Shown here: positions 24,853 to 33,398 of the stretch, piece by piece
Layout of the letters: the number at the start of each line of letters is the position of its first letter
Numbering within the stretch: position 1 is the stretch's first letter
Notes under the pieces: model-generated
Seen by the model: the letters and a program-made list of their open reading frames with translations, nothing else
The model's database searches: none
Told to the model about the DNA's origin: nothing
NCBI GenBank assembly: GCA_023443865.1
Contig: JAEZST010000015.1
Span: 1 to 64,000 of the forward strand
Length of the DNA: 64,000 bases
DNA from: Spirochaetota bacterium
GTDB taxonomy: Bacteria > Spirochaetota > Spirochaetia > Treponematales > Treponemataceae
Direction: 5' to 3'
Program-made: the position numbers and the translations under genes

Positions 24853-25440
24853 CTAAAAGGACACCCGGCCCCGGAAACTGCGGGACAGGGTCAGCCGGTC
24901 CGCGTATTCGAGGTCCCCGCCCACGGGCAATCCCGAGGCGAGGCGGGTGACCGTAACGTTCAGGTTCTTGAGAATGCGCTGCACGTAGAGCGCGGTGGTA
25001 TCGCCTTCCACCGTGGGATTCGTCGCGAGGATCACCTCGGTAACCGACCCTTCCTGCACGCGCGCGACCAATTCGGAAAGCCGAAGCTGATCGGGACCGA
25101 TGCCCTCCAGCGGCGCGATAACGCCCCCCAACACGTGAAAAAGCCCGTTAAACTCCCGCACGGCCTCGATGGTCTGCACGTCCTGGGGCTGCTCCACCAC
25201 GCACAGAAGCGTGCGGTCGCGCCCCGGATCGGAGCAGACCGGGCACAAATCCCCTTCGGAATACGCGCCGCAGACGGTACAGGGCCGAATGCGGTCATGG
25301 AGCACGGAAAGGTCGCGGGCAAGCCGCTCGCACAGGGAACGGTCGCTCCGCAGGAGAAAATGGGCCAACCGCGAGGCGCTCTTCTTCCCGACCCCGGGAA
25401 GCCGCGAAAAGGACTCGATCAGGTCGTCGAGGGCGTTCAT
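24853..25440 (-). CDS. recR: Recombination mediator RecR
   Basis: A 195-aa protein of normal length. It has the helix-hairpin-helix (SRLPGVGKKSASRLA, residues 12-26), the four-Cys zinc finger (C54, C57, C66, C69) and a Toprim domain (LLCVVEQPQDVQTIE, then EVILATNPTVEGDTTALY). With RecF and RecO it loads RecA on gapped DNA; a recF gene is at the right edge of the window. Its ATG overlaps the ybaB stop by four bases, giving the common dnaX-ybaB-recR order. Confidence 0.97.
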   Translation of the reverse strand: MNALDDLIESFSRLPGVGKKSASRLAHFLLRSDRSLCERLARDLSVLHDRIRPCTVCGAYSEGDLCPVCSDPGRDRTLLCVVEQPQDVQTIEAVREFNGLFHVLGGVIAPLEGIGPDQLRLSELVARVQEGSVTEVILATNPTVEGDTTALYVQRILKNLNVTVTRLASGLPVGGDLEYADRLTLSRSFRGRVSF

Positions 25441-25760
25441 GGCAGCGGAAAATTCCCGCCCAGGGCGTTGCCCAAGGGGCCGGCCAGCGGGCCAAGGCGC
25501 TCCTTGATAAGCTCCTTCACCTTGTTGGAGGCGTCGGTATGGGCAGCCACGATCAAATCCTGCAGCATCGCTATATCCCGCGGGTCCACGGCTATCGGGT
25601 CCAGCTCGACGGCGAGCATGTCGAACTGCCCGTTCACCGTCACCTTCACGATACCGCCGCCCGACGAGCCGGTAACCCGCACCTCGGCGAGTTCCGCCTG
25701 AATCTTGGAAACCTGTTCCTGCATGCTTTTCGCGTTCTTTAAAAGTTCGAATGGGTTCAT
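25437..25760 (-). CDS. ybaB: YbaB/EbfC nucleoid-associated protein
   Basis: A 107-aa protein with the family pattern MNPFELLKNAKSMQEQVSK, GGGIVKVTVNGQFDMLAVELDP and a C-terminal helix LIVAAHTDASNKVKELIKE. It binds DNA as a dimer and organises the nucleoid; the Borrelia homologue EbfC is a DNA-binding regulator. It lies between dnaX and recR, 23 bases after dnaX and overlapping recR. Confidence 0.95.
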   Translation of the reverse strand: MNPFELLKNAKSMQEQVSKIQAELAEVRVTGSSGGGIVKVTVNGQFDMLAVELDPIAVDPRDIAMLQDLIVAAHTDASNKVKELIKERLGPLAGPLGNALGGNFPLP

Positions 25761-25783
25761 GTTCTCACGCTCTCTTTGCCATC

Positions 25784-27652
25784 TTATTGGATCGTCCCGC
25801 GAAACATCTGCCGAACGGTCTCTACCTCGGGGGGAACGGCCTCGGTTTCCGCCGCAGCGCCCGCCCTGCTCTGGTCCATCGAAATGACGATATCCACCCG
25901 CCGCCCCAAAAGCCGCGACGCCTCGACGGCGATCGCCTTATGTTCCGTTTCGAGCAAATTGTGCACCAGGGGCTTATCCACGCTGAAACGGACGGCGTCC
26001 TGCGCGTCTTCCCAGTCAAAGGCCTGCTTCAGTCCCGTCGCCACCATGTTTTTCGTGGTCTGAAAAAAGGCGACCAAGGCTTCCTGCAGTTCCCCGAAGG
26101 GTATTCGGGGAGACGCAGAAAGTTCCTCGAGGGGCGCGGTCTCGGCTTGCGCCGACTCGGCCGGAGCCGGCTCGGCTGGAGCCGGCTCGGCTGGAGCCGA
26201 GGGGATCGGCGCAGCGGGCGCCGAGCGATCTTCAGGGAGGGGCGAACGCGCCTCGGGAAGATCGTCCCCTTCCCGCTCTACCCGGTGCGCGGGCACCGGC
26301 GACGGCTTGCCCATGCCCATCCGCGCCTTCAACGCGGCGAAGGGGTCCTGGACCGGCGCCTCCTCGTCCGCGGGCTCGCCGACGGTTTCCCGAACGGGGA
26401 CCGCCGCCGCATTCCGCGCGGCGTCCCCGGGGGTTTCCGCGCCGATTTCGCGGGCCGTCGGGGCGCTGGCTGCCCGGCGGTCCGCCTCAGGAAAAGGGCC
26501 GGTAGCGCCCCTTTCGAGCATGGTCCTCGCCCCCGCGATGGCCCGCTTCAGCTCGGCGGGGGAAACGTAATCCCCGAGCCAGGAAAGCCGAGAAACCGCG
26601 AGCTCCAGCTCGTAGCGGGGGTCGAGGGAGTAGCGGATATCCCGGAAAAGCTGGAGCGCCACGCCCAGGGCGCGCTCGAGCTGCACGGAAGACCAGGCTT
26701 CCAGCGCCACGGGCGAAAACCGCTCGGGGCTTTGTCCCAGCAGCGCTTCCTGGCGTATGCCGCTTTTCACGAATAGAAGGCTTCGGAAATACTCGGCCAA
26801 GTCCACGGTGAATTGCTCCACCGAAACGCCGGCCTGAAGAATGCCGTCCAAAAGCTCGATGGCCTGGGCCGCGTTACCCGCAACGCAGGCTTCCGCGAGG
26901 GGGTTTATCCGGTCCACGCCGACCAGGCCGAGCTTGTCCCGTATCTTGTCGAAGGTAATGTGCCCGTCCGAAAAGGCCGCCACCTGATCGAAAAGGGTAT
27001 AGGCGTCGCGGGGACTGCCCGTGGCCTCGCGGGCGATCCAATACAGGGCCTCGTCCTCGGCCTCTATGCCCGACTCGACGGCCGCCGCGGCAAGGGCGCC
27101 CTTTAAAAGGTCCACCGGCACGAGCCGGAAGTTGAACTGCTGGCAGCGGCTCTTGATCGTCGCCGGAACCTTGTGCAGTTCCGTCGTCGCGAAGATAAAC
27201 ACCACGTAGGGCGGCGGTTCCTCGATGGTCTTCAAAAGCGCGTTGAACGCGCTGGTGGAGAGCATGTGAACCTCGTCGATGATATACACCTTATAGCGGC
27301 AGGAATTGGGCGGGAAAAGGACCTCGTCCTTGATCTGGCGCACGTCGTTTACGCTCGTGTTCGAGGCGCCGTCTATCTCTATCACGTCAAGGCTCGAGCC
27401 GCGGGCGATCTCCTCGCAGGCGGGGCAGATGCCGCAGGGCGTCCCGGTGGGGCCGGAAGCGCAGTTGATGGATTTCGCGAGAATCCGGGCCGACGTCGTC
27501 TTGCCGCAGCCCCGGGGTCCCGAAAAAAGGTACGCGGGCGCTATCTTCCCGGCCTGAATGGATTTCTGGAGGGTCGCCACGACGAAATCCTGGCCGAACA
27601 TATCCTCGAACCGGCGGGGCCTCCGCCTGGTTGCCGTAACTACGTATGCCAT
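25784..27652 (-). CDS. dnaX: DNA polymerase III subunit tau/gamma
   Basis: A 622-aa clamp-loader ATPase. Residues 1-230 hold the AAA+ module: Walker A GPRGCGKTTSARIL near 45-58, the zinc Cys set in CASGPTGTPCGICPAC, and Walker B IIDEVHMLS near 125. The linker at about 390-510 is Pro/Ala/Glu-rich with a short AEPAP repeat encoded by a 15-bp DNA repeat. The C-terminal tau domain follows. No A-rich slippery heptamer for gamma production is apparent. The ATG at 27652 has no Shine-Dalgarno; TGC-TATCCT ends seven bases before it, so a leaderless mRNA is possible. Confidence 0.96.
   Translation of the reverse strand: MAYVVTATRRRPRRFEDMFGQDFVVATLQKSIQAGKIAPAYLFSGPRGCGKTTSARILAKSINCASGPTGTPCGICPACEEIARGSSLDVIEIDGASNTSVNDVRQIKDEVLFPPNSCRYKVYIIDEVHMLSTSAFNALLKTIEEPPPYVVFIFATTELHKVPATIKSRCQQFNFRLVPVDLLKGALAAAAVESGIEAEDEALYWIAREATGSPRDAYTLFDQVAAFSDGHITFDKIRDKLGLVGVDRINPLAEACVAGNAAQAIELLDGILQAGVSVEQFTVDLAEYFRSLLFVKSGIRQEALLGQSPERFSPVALEAWSSVQLERALGVALQLFRDIRYSLDPRYELELAVSRLSWLGDYVSPAELKRAIAGARTMLERGATGPFPEADRRAASAPTAREIGAETPGDAARNAAAVPVRETVGEPADEEAPVQDPFAALKARMGMGKPSPVPAHRVEREGDDLPEARSPLPEDRSAPAAPIPSAPAEPAPAEPAPAESAQAETAPLEELSASPRIPFGELQEALVAFFQTTKNMVATGLKQAFDWEDAQDAVRFSVDKPLVHNLLETEHKAIAVEASRLLGRRVDIVISMDQSRAGAAAETEAVPPEVETVRQMFRGTIQ
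26163..26198. repeat. 15-bp tandem repeat inside dnaX
   Basis: GGAGCCGGCTCGGCT repeats at 26163, 26178 and partly at 26193. It codes for the AEPAP repeats in the linker of the tau subunit and stays in frame. Confidence 0.8.
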
Positions 27653-27659
27653 GGCGTCA

Positions 27660-27720
27660 AGGATAGCATAAAAAGGCGGCCCGTGAAAGGGCGGACTTTT
27701 CCCGGAAAACGTCGTATAAT
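27660..27720. promoter_or_regulatory. Divergent leaderless promoters of dnaX and the acetyltransferase
   Basis: Minus strand: TGC-TATCCT (27668-27660), seven bases, then the dnaX ATG at 27652. Plus strand: TATAAT (27715-27720), six bases, then the ATG at 27727. Neither start has a Shine-Dalgarno. Confidence 0.55.
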
Positions 27721-27726
27721 CGGGGC

Positions 27727-28356
27727 ATGACGCCGATCATCCGACGGGCCCATCTCACGGACCTCCCCTACGCCTACGACATTTGCCTGCGCACCGCCGC
27801 TTCCGGTTCCGACGCCGCCGCGCTCTTCTCGGACCCCTATCTCGTCGGCCAATACTACGCGGCCCCCTATATCGTCCGCGACCCGGGCCTCTGCTTTATC
27901 GCCGAGGAAGACCGGGTTCCCAAGGGCTACGCCGTCGCCGCGGAAAATACCGTCGCCTACGAAACCTGGCTGGAAAGCGAATGGCTCCCGCCCCTCCGCG
28001 AGCGCTATCCCCTCGCGCTCCTGGAAAGCCCGCCCGCCGAGACGTTAAGCCAAAACGAGCGCGGCCTGATCCGTTCCGTAAACGCCCCGCATCCCGATCC
28101 TTCCCGCGCCAACGCACCCTGGATGCCGGACTATCCGGCCCACCTCCACATAGACCTTCTGCCCGCGCTGCAGGGGAAGGGCTGCGGGAGGCTCCTCATG
28201 GAACGACTCTTCTCCGCCCTCGCGGAACGGGGCTGCCCCGGGGTTCACCTGGGCGTGGACGGCACAAACGTAAACGCCATCGGGTTTTACGGAAAGCTCG
28301 GGTTCGATAAACTGGAAGAACGCGACTGGGGCCTCATTCTGGGAAGGGCGCTATAG
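27727..28356 (+). CDS. GNAT-family N-acetyltransferase
   Basis: A 209-aa acetyltransferase. The acetyl-CoA loop is LQGKGCGRLLMERL near residues 150-163, followed by GVHLGVDGTNVNAIGFYGKLGF, which is typical of GNATs related to the C-terminal domain of O-GlcNAcase. The substrate is unknown. TATAAT ends six bases before the ATG. The 3' end overlaps the convergent CPBP protease gene by six bases. Confidence 0.88.
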   Translation: MTPIIRRAHLTDLPYAYDICLRTAASGSDAAALFSDPYLVGQYYAAPYIVRDPGLCFIAEEDRVPKGYAVAAENTVAYETWLESEWLPPLRERYPLALLESPPAETLSQNERGLIRSVNAPHPDPSRANAPWMPDYPAHLHIDLLPALQGKGCGRLLMERLFSALAERGCPGVHLGVDGTNVNAIGFYGKLGFDKLEERDWGLILGRAL

Positions 28357-29253
28357 TCGCGGGATAGATTCCGTGTCGCGGCGGGCCCGAACGCGCTTCG
28401 CGCCCGCGCGGACGAGCAGTACGCCGAACGCGACGAAGGGCGCCAGGGGCATCAGGGCCGAGAGTATCCCCAGGCCCCACGGCGCGGAAACCGATCCCGC
28501 CGCGTCCAGGGCGAGGCCCTGCGTTTCGGAAAGGCCTTGGGCGGCGCCCGCGAGCCTCGACATGAAAAAAAGCGAAAGGTTATACAGGCAGTGCATGGCC
28601 GCGCTCAATTCGATCGAGCGGGTCTCCCAGGCGACGTAGCCCAGGGCCAGGCCAACGCCGGCCGTAATGGGTATGCGCGCCGGATCCTGGTGCAAAATGC
28701 CGAAAAGCGCCGCCGAAACGGCGATGGCCCGCCACTTTCCGGTGATGCGGGCGAGCCCGGAGAGTATAAAGCCGCGAAACAGGATTTCCTCGCACAACGC
28801 CGGCAGCACCCCCACCGCGATAACCGCCGCCCAATCGTTCAGCCCGGTCAGTGCGATCGCCGTATCCTCGAAGCCGGACATCCCCGAAGGCATCAGCAGT
28901 ATGAGAAGGCCCGTCGCCGCCAGGGCGAGGGAAACGAGCCCCAGGGTCATCAATAGGGCGCCCGTACGCTGCCCGGGCGCGATCTTTCCCAGGGGAAAGG
29001 ACGAGGAAAGCGGAAAGCCCCGGACCGCCGCGTAAAGCACGGGCATAAGGCCGATTCCGAGGGTAAAGAGAGACATTCCCCAAAAGGGGGGCAGCGCGGC
29101 GAACGGGGTGCCCATGACGTTCGTATAGAGAAGCGCCAGGGCGTAGAGAACCAAAACGTCAACGAGGCCGGGGGCCTCGCGGGGCGTTTTGACGGGAGGG
29201 GAAGGCTCGGCGGGAGCGATGGTTTCGTTTTCGTCGTACACGGGATACAGCAT
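28351..29253 (-). CDS. CPBP-family intramembrane metalloprotease
   Basis: A 300-aa membrane protein with about eight hydrophobic segments. The catalytic motifs of the CAAX/CPBP family are present: EEILFRG (EExxxR) near residue 172, FGILH near 203 and AMHCLYN (HxxxN) near 255. Members act as prenyl-protein proteases or in peptide maturation and immunity; the substrate is not known. It lies directly after the terminator of the outer-membrane gene, whose T run ends six bases before this ATG, so a separate promoter inside that region or read-through is needed. Confidence 0.9.
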   Translation of the reverse strand: MLYPVYDENETIAPAEPSPPVKTPREAPGLVDVLVLYALALLYTNVMGTPFAALPPFWGMSLFTLGIGLMPVLYAAVRGFPLSSSFPLGKIAPGQRTGALLMTLGLVSLALAATGLLILLMPSGMSGFEDTAIALTGLNDWAAVIAVGVLPALCEEILFRGFILSGLARITGKWRAIAVSAALFGILHQDPARIPITAGVGLALGYVAWETRSIELSAAMHCLYNLSLFFMSRLAGAAQGLSETQGLALDAAGSVSAPWGLGILSALMPLAPFVAFGVLLVRAGAKRVRARRDTESIPRL

Positions 29254-29258
29254 ATAGC

Positions 29259-29289
29259 AAAAAGGGCCGCCCGACAGCCCGGGCGGCCC
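29259..29289 (-). terminator. Terminator of the lipoprotein/outer-membrane operon
   Basis: A perfect 10-bp stem, GGGCCGCCCG with CGGGCGGCCC, loop of six, followed on the minus strand by five T. Confidence 0.9.
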
Positions 29290-29328
29290 AATAACGCGGT
29301 ACGGAAACCCGCATCGCGGGTCGGTCCG

Positions 29329-30525
29329 TCAGAAGCCGAACTTCATTCCCAACGAGGCGCCCAGGCCGGCCCCGGCGAAACTCTTCACGAAATCGTCGGA
29401 CTGGCTGCCCACGAGGAAGTCCACCTCCAACACGCGCAAGTTCAGCATCAACCCAAGCTGTTCCTTCCAAATCATGTCCTCGTAATTGGAAGAGGCGGTG
29501 AGGGCTAGGATATTGAAAAGGTCGAATTTAACCTTTATTCCGGCGTCCACGTACACGCTCTTGTACACGCCCAGGTCAAGGTTCGGCTCCAGGGAGATAA
29601 ACTCGTTGCGGAGGGGCATGAACACGGCGTTCACGCCGAGCTTGAACGGCCTGAGGATATACACCTGCTTCTTATCGGACACGTAGTCGGACGATTCGGT
29701 GGTATTGAACATATCGCCCGAGCCCATATTGTTGATCAGGTCGCTCATGTCCACCGTGTAGGAAGCCGTCATCAGGGTCCGGTTCTCAAGCCGGGCGGGA
29801 ATCAGGGGCAGGTGCTTCACGCGGGCTCCCACGGTCAGGAACCGGGGAAAGAGATCCCAGCTCGCGCCGCCGGAGAAATCGAGGCCGCTGGAGGCGACGA
29901 GGTTGCTGATCGCCTCGCCCGCGACGATATCGCTCTCCCCGTCCAGCGGAACCACGCTGTAAATCGGGATACTCGCCTGAACGTCCGCATAGAGGGTGCC
30001 GTCGGAATTGGTCCGGAAGGAGTAACTCGCCGTGGGGTCCTCGATATGGAAGAAGGGCATGAAGAGCGCCGGCTGGAATTTCACGTCCAGGAAGGCGATC
30101 CGCGTGCCGAAATACGCGCCCGCCTCCACGAAGGCGTCGCCGATTATGTTGAGGTCGCCGGTATAGGTCTTATTGAGGGAGTTACCCTCGGCCGCGAGCT
30201 CGAAAAAGCTCTTCGGAATGCTGGACGAAGCGAAGCCCTCGGCGTTCAGGAAGAATCCCAGCTTGAATTTCGGGCCGAAGTTGAGGTTCGTAAAATTGCT
30301 CAATCCCACGCCCAGATTGAAGGCCAGCCCGTTGTCCCCCAGGTCGGAGGCGATCTGGTTCAGGTCTATCACGATGGTATCGGTAAAGATATCGCCGAGC
30401 CCGAAGTAGCTGTTACTGCCGCTCACTCCCGCGCTAAAACCCGTTTCCACGTACCGGTCATGCACGCGGGCGGAGAGGAGAGCGACGGCCGAAAGCATCA
30501 TAAGTATCGCAATTGTCTTTTTCAT
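29329..30525 (-). CDS. Predicted outer-membrane beta-barrel protein
   Basis: A 398-aa protein with a signal peptide (TIAILMMLSAVALLSA) and many short amphipathic strands with alternating hydrophobic residues. It ends GASLGMKFGF, a C-terminal Phe and strand typical of beta-barrel outer-membrane proteins. The family is not recognised beyond this. It follows the large lipoprotein gene with 15 bases between, GGAGAC as Shine-Dalgarno, and ends in a strong terminator, so the two form an envelope operon. Confidence 0.75.
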   Translation of the reverse strand: MKKTIAILMMLSAVALLSARVHDRYVETGFSAGVSGSNSYFGLGDIFTDTIVIDLNQIASDLGDNGLAFNLGVGLSNFTNLNFGPKFKLGFFLNAEGFASSSIPKSFFELAAEGNSLNKTYTGDLNIIGDAFVEAGAYFGTRIAFLDVKFQPALFMPFFHIEDPTASYSFRTNSDGTLYADVQASIPIYSVVPLDGESDIVAGEAISNLVASSGLDFSGGASWDLFPRFLTVGARVKHLPLIPARLENRTLMTASYTVDMSDLINNMGSGDMFNTTESSDYVSDKKQVYILRPFKLGVNAVFMPLRNEFISLEPNLDLGVYKSVYVDAGIKVKFDLFNILALTASSNYEDMIWKEQLGLMLNLRVLEVDFLVGSQSDDFVKSFAGAGLGASLGMKFGF

Positions 30526-30540
30526 CGTTGTCTCCTCGCC

Positions 30541-33174
30541 TTAAAACTCGACTACCTGGTCGACGTTAGTCGAGACAGACGCCGTAATGCCGATCGTGAT
30601 ATTGCCGCCGCGGTTGAGGCCGTAATCGATAGCAGAACCCGTACCGTTAGGCAACACGACCTTGAACTGCGGTATAAAGAGGTTGTCTTTCATGAATTGG
30701 ACGTCGGCGGAATCGAGAAGAAGCGGAACGTTGCTTTCCGCCACGGGGATGGAGATCGTCTTGCTGAACTCAAACGGATTCGAAGTGTCCCCCGGGGTCG
30801 TGTCCTGATAAAGGGTACCCTCAACCGCCACGCCGATATTGTTAACGATATGAAGATTCAAGGACAGGGACGAAAGCGAGTCAAGAACGCGGTTGATATC
30901 CTCGTTCGCCGCATCGTCGTTGATATCGGTCCTGCCGAAAACGTCCTCGGTGAGAGGATCCATATATTGGGAAATATCGAGCTCCGCGCCCCCTGACTGT
31001 ACGCTCAGGGAAAGCGGCAGGATCATGACCATTTCCGCCTTAAGCTTGGTCCCCGTCGCAACGTCCGCCTTGTTCAGGGTTACCGGCGTCAGTTTCAGGT
31101 CGTAGTCGATCACGAGGTCCGTCGCTTTCGCGTTCAGGGCATCAGCGAGATCGAACCACATGCTGTACGCGGGAAGAACCCCTGAATATACCGTGGGATC
31201 CAGGGCGTCGATCCCCGCCGTGAAGTCGGGAACGTCAACGAAGCTTATCGCGCTCGGGTCCGACGCGTTCGCCGCGTTCAGGTACACGTCGCTTCCGCCG
31301 GTCCACGTCGACTCGAGCGTTCCGTACAGTTTGGTGCTCGTATCAAGCCCGCTCAAATAGAGATAGGAAGGTACCTCGCTAAAGCCTATACCGTCGCCGA
31401 GAATATCGTTCACGGCGCCCAAGTCCAATCCCGACCCGTCATCGGGGAACGTGCCCACGTATCCGGTCTGGGGATCTATGGATATTTGCGACCAATCGCT
31501 CAAGACCGTCGCGCTCGCGGCAAAGGTCAGGTTGGTTCCGGTCTGAAGGTTATGGAGCGTTACGTAACTCGGATCCGAGGAAGTCGCCCCGGCGATATAC
31601 CCGGGAAGCGCGATATCGACCGAGAAATCGATCTTTGGAGGAAGAGTAGGCAACGGGGGATTCGGAACGAAGTGATCGATAACGGAAGAACCGTCCCCGT
31701 TCACGAATTCAACGTCGGATCCCGAAACGAGGGGATGCGTTTGATTAATCCCGAACTCGGTCGATCTCACCGTCGCCGAAACGGCATTTCCCGCGGGAAG
31801 GTTGGTCGTTAACCTGATCGAGAGCCCCGCCTTGGTGATATCGATCCATTGCACCCATTTTTTCATGTCGTCGCTGGCCTCTTCGCTATAGAGCTGCGAA
31901 AGGTCCATTCCGACGGGAAGGGCAACCGTAACGTCGGCGAATTCCGTAACGGAAGCGGATGCCGAACCGGTCATGGTCAATCCCGCGGAGGGAAGCGCGC
32001 TGAAAGAGCCGTTTGACGCGACGACGTGTACCGTCACCGCGACATTGATGTCCCGATTGGAGATATCCTGTCCCGTCAAATCGAAACTGACCGTTTGGGC
32101 GGTCTCGCCGGTTTTCGCGACCGGATTGAAGCCGGAATACGCGACTGGCGCGGCGACCGACGCCTGCGAGATCGAAACGTCGGTCGTTTTCGTAAAGCCC
32201 GACCAGGTAGCGGGGAAGGCGCCGGTATCTATGGAAAGGGAGCCGGAATTCGCCGCTGAGGAGACTGTCGCGCCGACGAACGAAGCGCCCGCGTTTACCG
32301 GCGCGGTAACGTTAATCGTCACGGTATCCGAAAAATCGACCCCCGTCGCGGCGGTTACCTTCGTTCCCGGGTCAAGGCTCGGCACGATCGCGAGATCAAT
32401 CGGGGTCGCGGAGACCACTCCGCCCGATTCGCTCAGGGTGAATACCAGGGTAAACGGCGCGGTCAGGGTAACGTTGCTCAGGGGTACCGAAACGATGCCC
32501 CCCGAGGTCACGTTGACCGGGGTCGTCGAGCTGGAAAGGGTCGTACCGGAAGCGTTATGAATGGCGACGGAGTCGACGGTTACCGTTAAACCGGCGCTTG
32601 CCCCGCTCAAGGAGATCGCAAGGTTAAGCGAGCCGGAACTGAAGGTTACGCTGTCGAAAGTCGTCGTCGTGATTGGCCCGGACTCGATATTCGGCAACGT
32701 TACCGGCGCGTTACTTTCATAAAACGGGGCCGTGACGGCGCCAAGAGAGGCATTAGCCGTGGCAACCATGGTCGCGCTAATATCGAATGTCGCTTCATTC
32801 GACATCGACAGGGCGACGGAGGGAACGGGAATGGTCTGCGTCGGGAAACTAACCGATGCGGTGGCGATGTCCGACATATAGGAGCTAAAATCCAGGTCTA
32901 CCTCGGTAAGTGGATAATACAGCATGAATTTTTGAATATCGCTGGAAGAGTCCCGGTAATCGTACACCTCGACGCCCGAAGAAGAGCCTTCAAGGGAAGT
33001 TTGAATGTCTTCCACGGAAATCTGATCGGATATCAGGTACTCTTTACTCCCGAACGGCGCGATCACCGTGGGGGTTGCCTTAACCTGGAGTTTCGTGGGC
33101 ATGGTCAAGCCGCACGAACTGGCGAATAAAACCGCCATGCCGAGTGCGGCAAGGCCGGTCATTTTAGCGTTCAT
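30541..33174 (-). CDS. Large secreted lipoprotein of beta-strand repeats
   Basis: An 877-aa protein. The N terminus has a signal peptide with a spirochete-type lipobox (LFASSC, lipid Cys at about residue 21). The rest is rich in Thr, Ser, Val and Asp with many short beta strands and no known catalytic motif, as in surface or periplasmic modular proteins; two or more Ig-like repeats are possible in residues 150-420. It is exported and probably anchored by lipid after LspA cleavage. A Shine-Dalgarno (AAGGAGCG) precedes the ATG. It is the first gene of a two-gene unit with the predicted outer-membrane protein. Confidence 0.75.
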   Translation of the reverse strand: MNAKMTGLAALGMAVLFASSCGLTMPTKLQVKATPTVIAPFGSKEYLISDQISVEDIQTSLEGSSSGVEVYDYRDSSSDIQKFMLYYPLTEVDLDFSSYMSDIATASVSFPTQTIPVPSVALSMSNEATFDISATMVATANASLGAVTAPFYESNAPVTLPNIESGPITTTTFDSVTFSSGSLNLAISLSGASAGLTVTVDSVAIHNASGTTLSSSTTPVNVTSGGIVSVPLSNVTLTAPFTLVFTLSESGGVVSATPIDLAIVPSLDPGTKVTAATGVDFSDTVTINVTAPVNAGASFVGATVSSAANSGSLSIDTGAFPATWSGFTKTTDVSISQASVAAPVAYSGFNPVAKTGETAQTVSFDLTGQDISNRDINVAVTVHVVASNGSFSALPSAGLTMTGSASASVTEFADVTVALPVGMDLSQLYSEEASDDMKKWVQWIDITKAGLSIRLTTNLPAGNAVSATVRSTEFGINQTHPLVSGSDVEFVNGDGSSVIDHFVPNPPLPTLPPKIDFSVDIALPGYIAGATSSDPSYVTLHNLQTGTNLTFAASATVLSDWSQISIDPQTGYVGTFPDDGSGLDLGAVNDILGDGIGFSEVPSYLYLSGLDTSTKLYGTLESTWTGGSDVYLNAANASDPSAISFVDVPDFTAGIDALDPTVYSGVLPAYSMWFDLADALNAKATDLVIDYDLKLTPVTLNKADVATGTKLKAEMVMILPLSLSVQSGGAELDISQYMDPLTEDVFGRTDINDDAANEDINRVLDSLSSLSLNLHIVNNIGVAVEGTLYQDTTPGDTSNPFEFSKTISIPVAESNVPLLLDSADVQFMKDNLFIPQFKVVLPNGTGSAIDYGLNRGGNITIGITASVSTNVDQVVEF

Positions 33175-33326
33175 AATCGCTCCTTATATAACCCAAGTCT
33201 CGTGTACCGTGGCACCTGCCGCGATACGCACCTTATTTTTTTTGCCTTACATAATGATAGTCTATCGGGGGAAACTTATCACTGATTTGAAAAAAAAACC
33301 GGATTTTTAACTATAAATGCCATTTT

Positions 33327-33370
33327 GGAGGTTTTGAATGTTTGCGATTCGCCCTACTCCGGGATATCAT
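33327..33370 (+). promoter_or_regulatory. Promoter of the chemotaxis gene, with an out-of-frame SD-ATG
   Basis: TTGCGA (33342-33347), 17 bases, TATCAT (33365-33370) form a promoter whose transcript would start near 33377, 22 bases before the MCP ATG. A good GGAGG (33327-33331) with an ATG at 33338 lies just upstream, but it opens a different frame and lies upstream of this start point. Confidence 0.55.
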
Positions 33371-33398
33371 TGTAACCAGAACTTTTTTCGGAGTCAGT

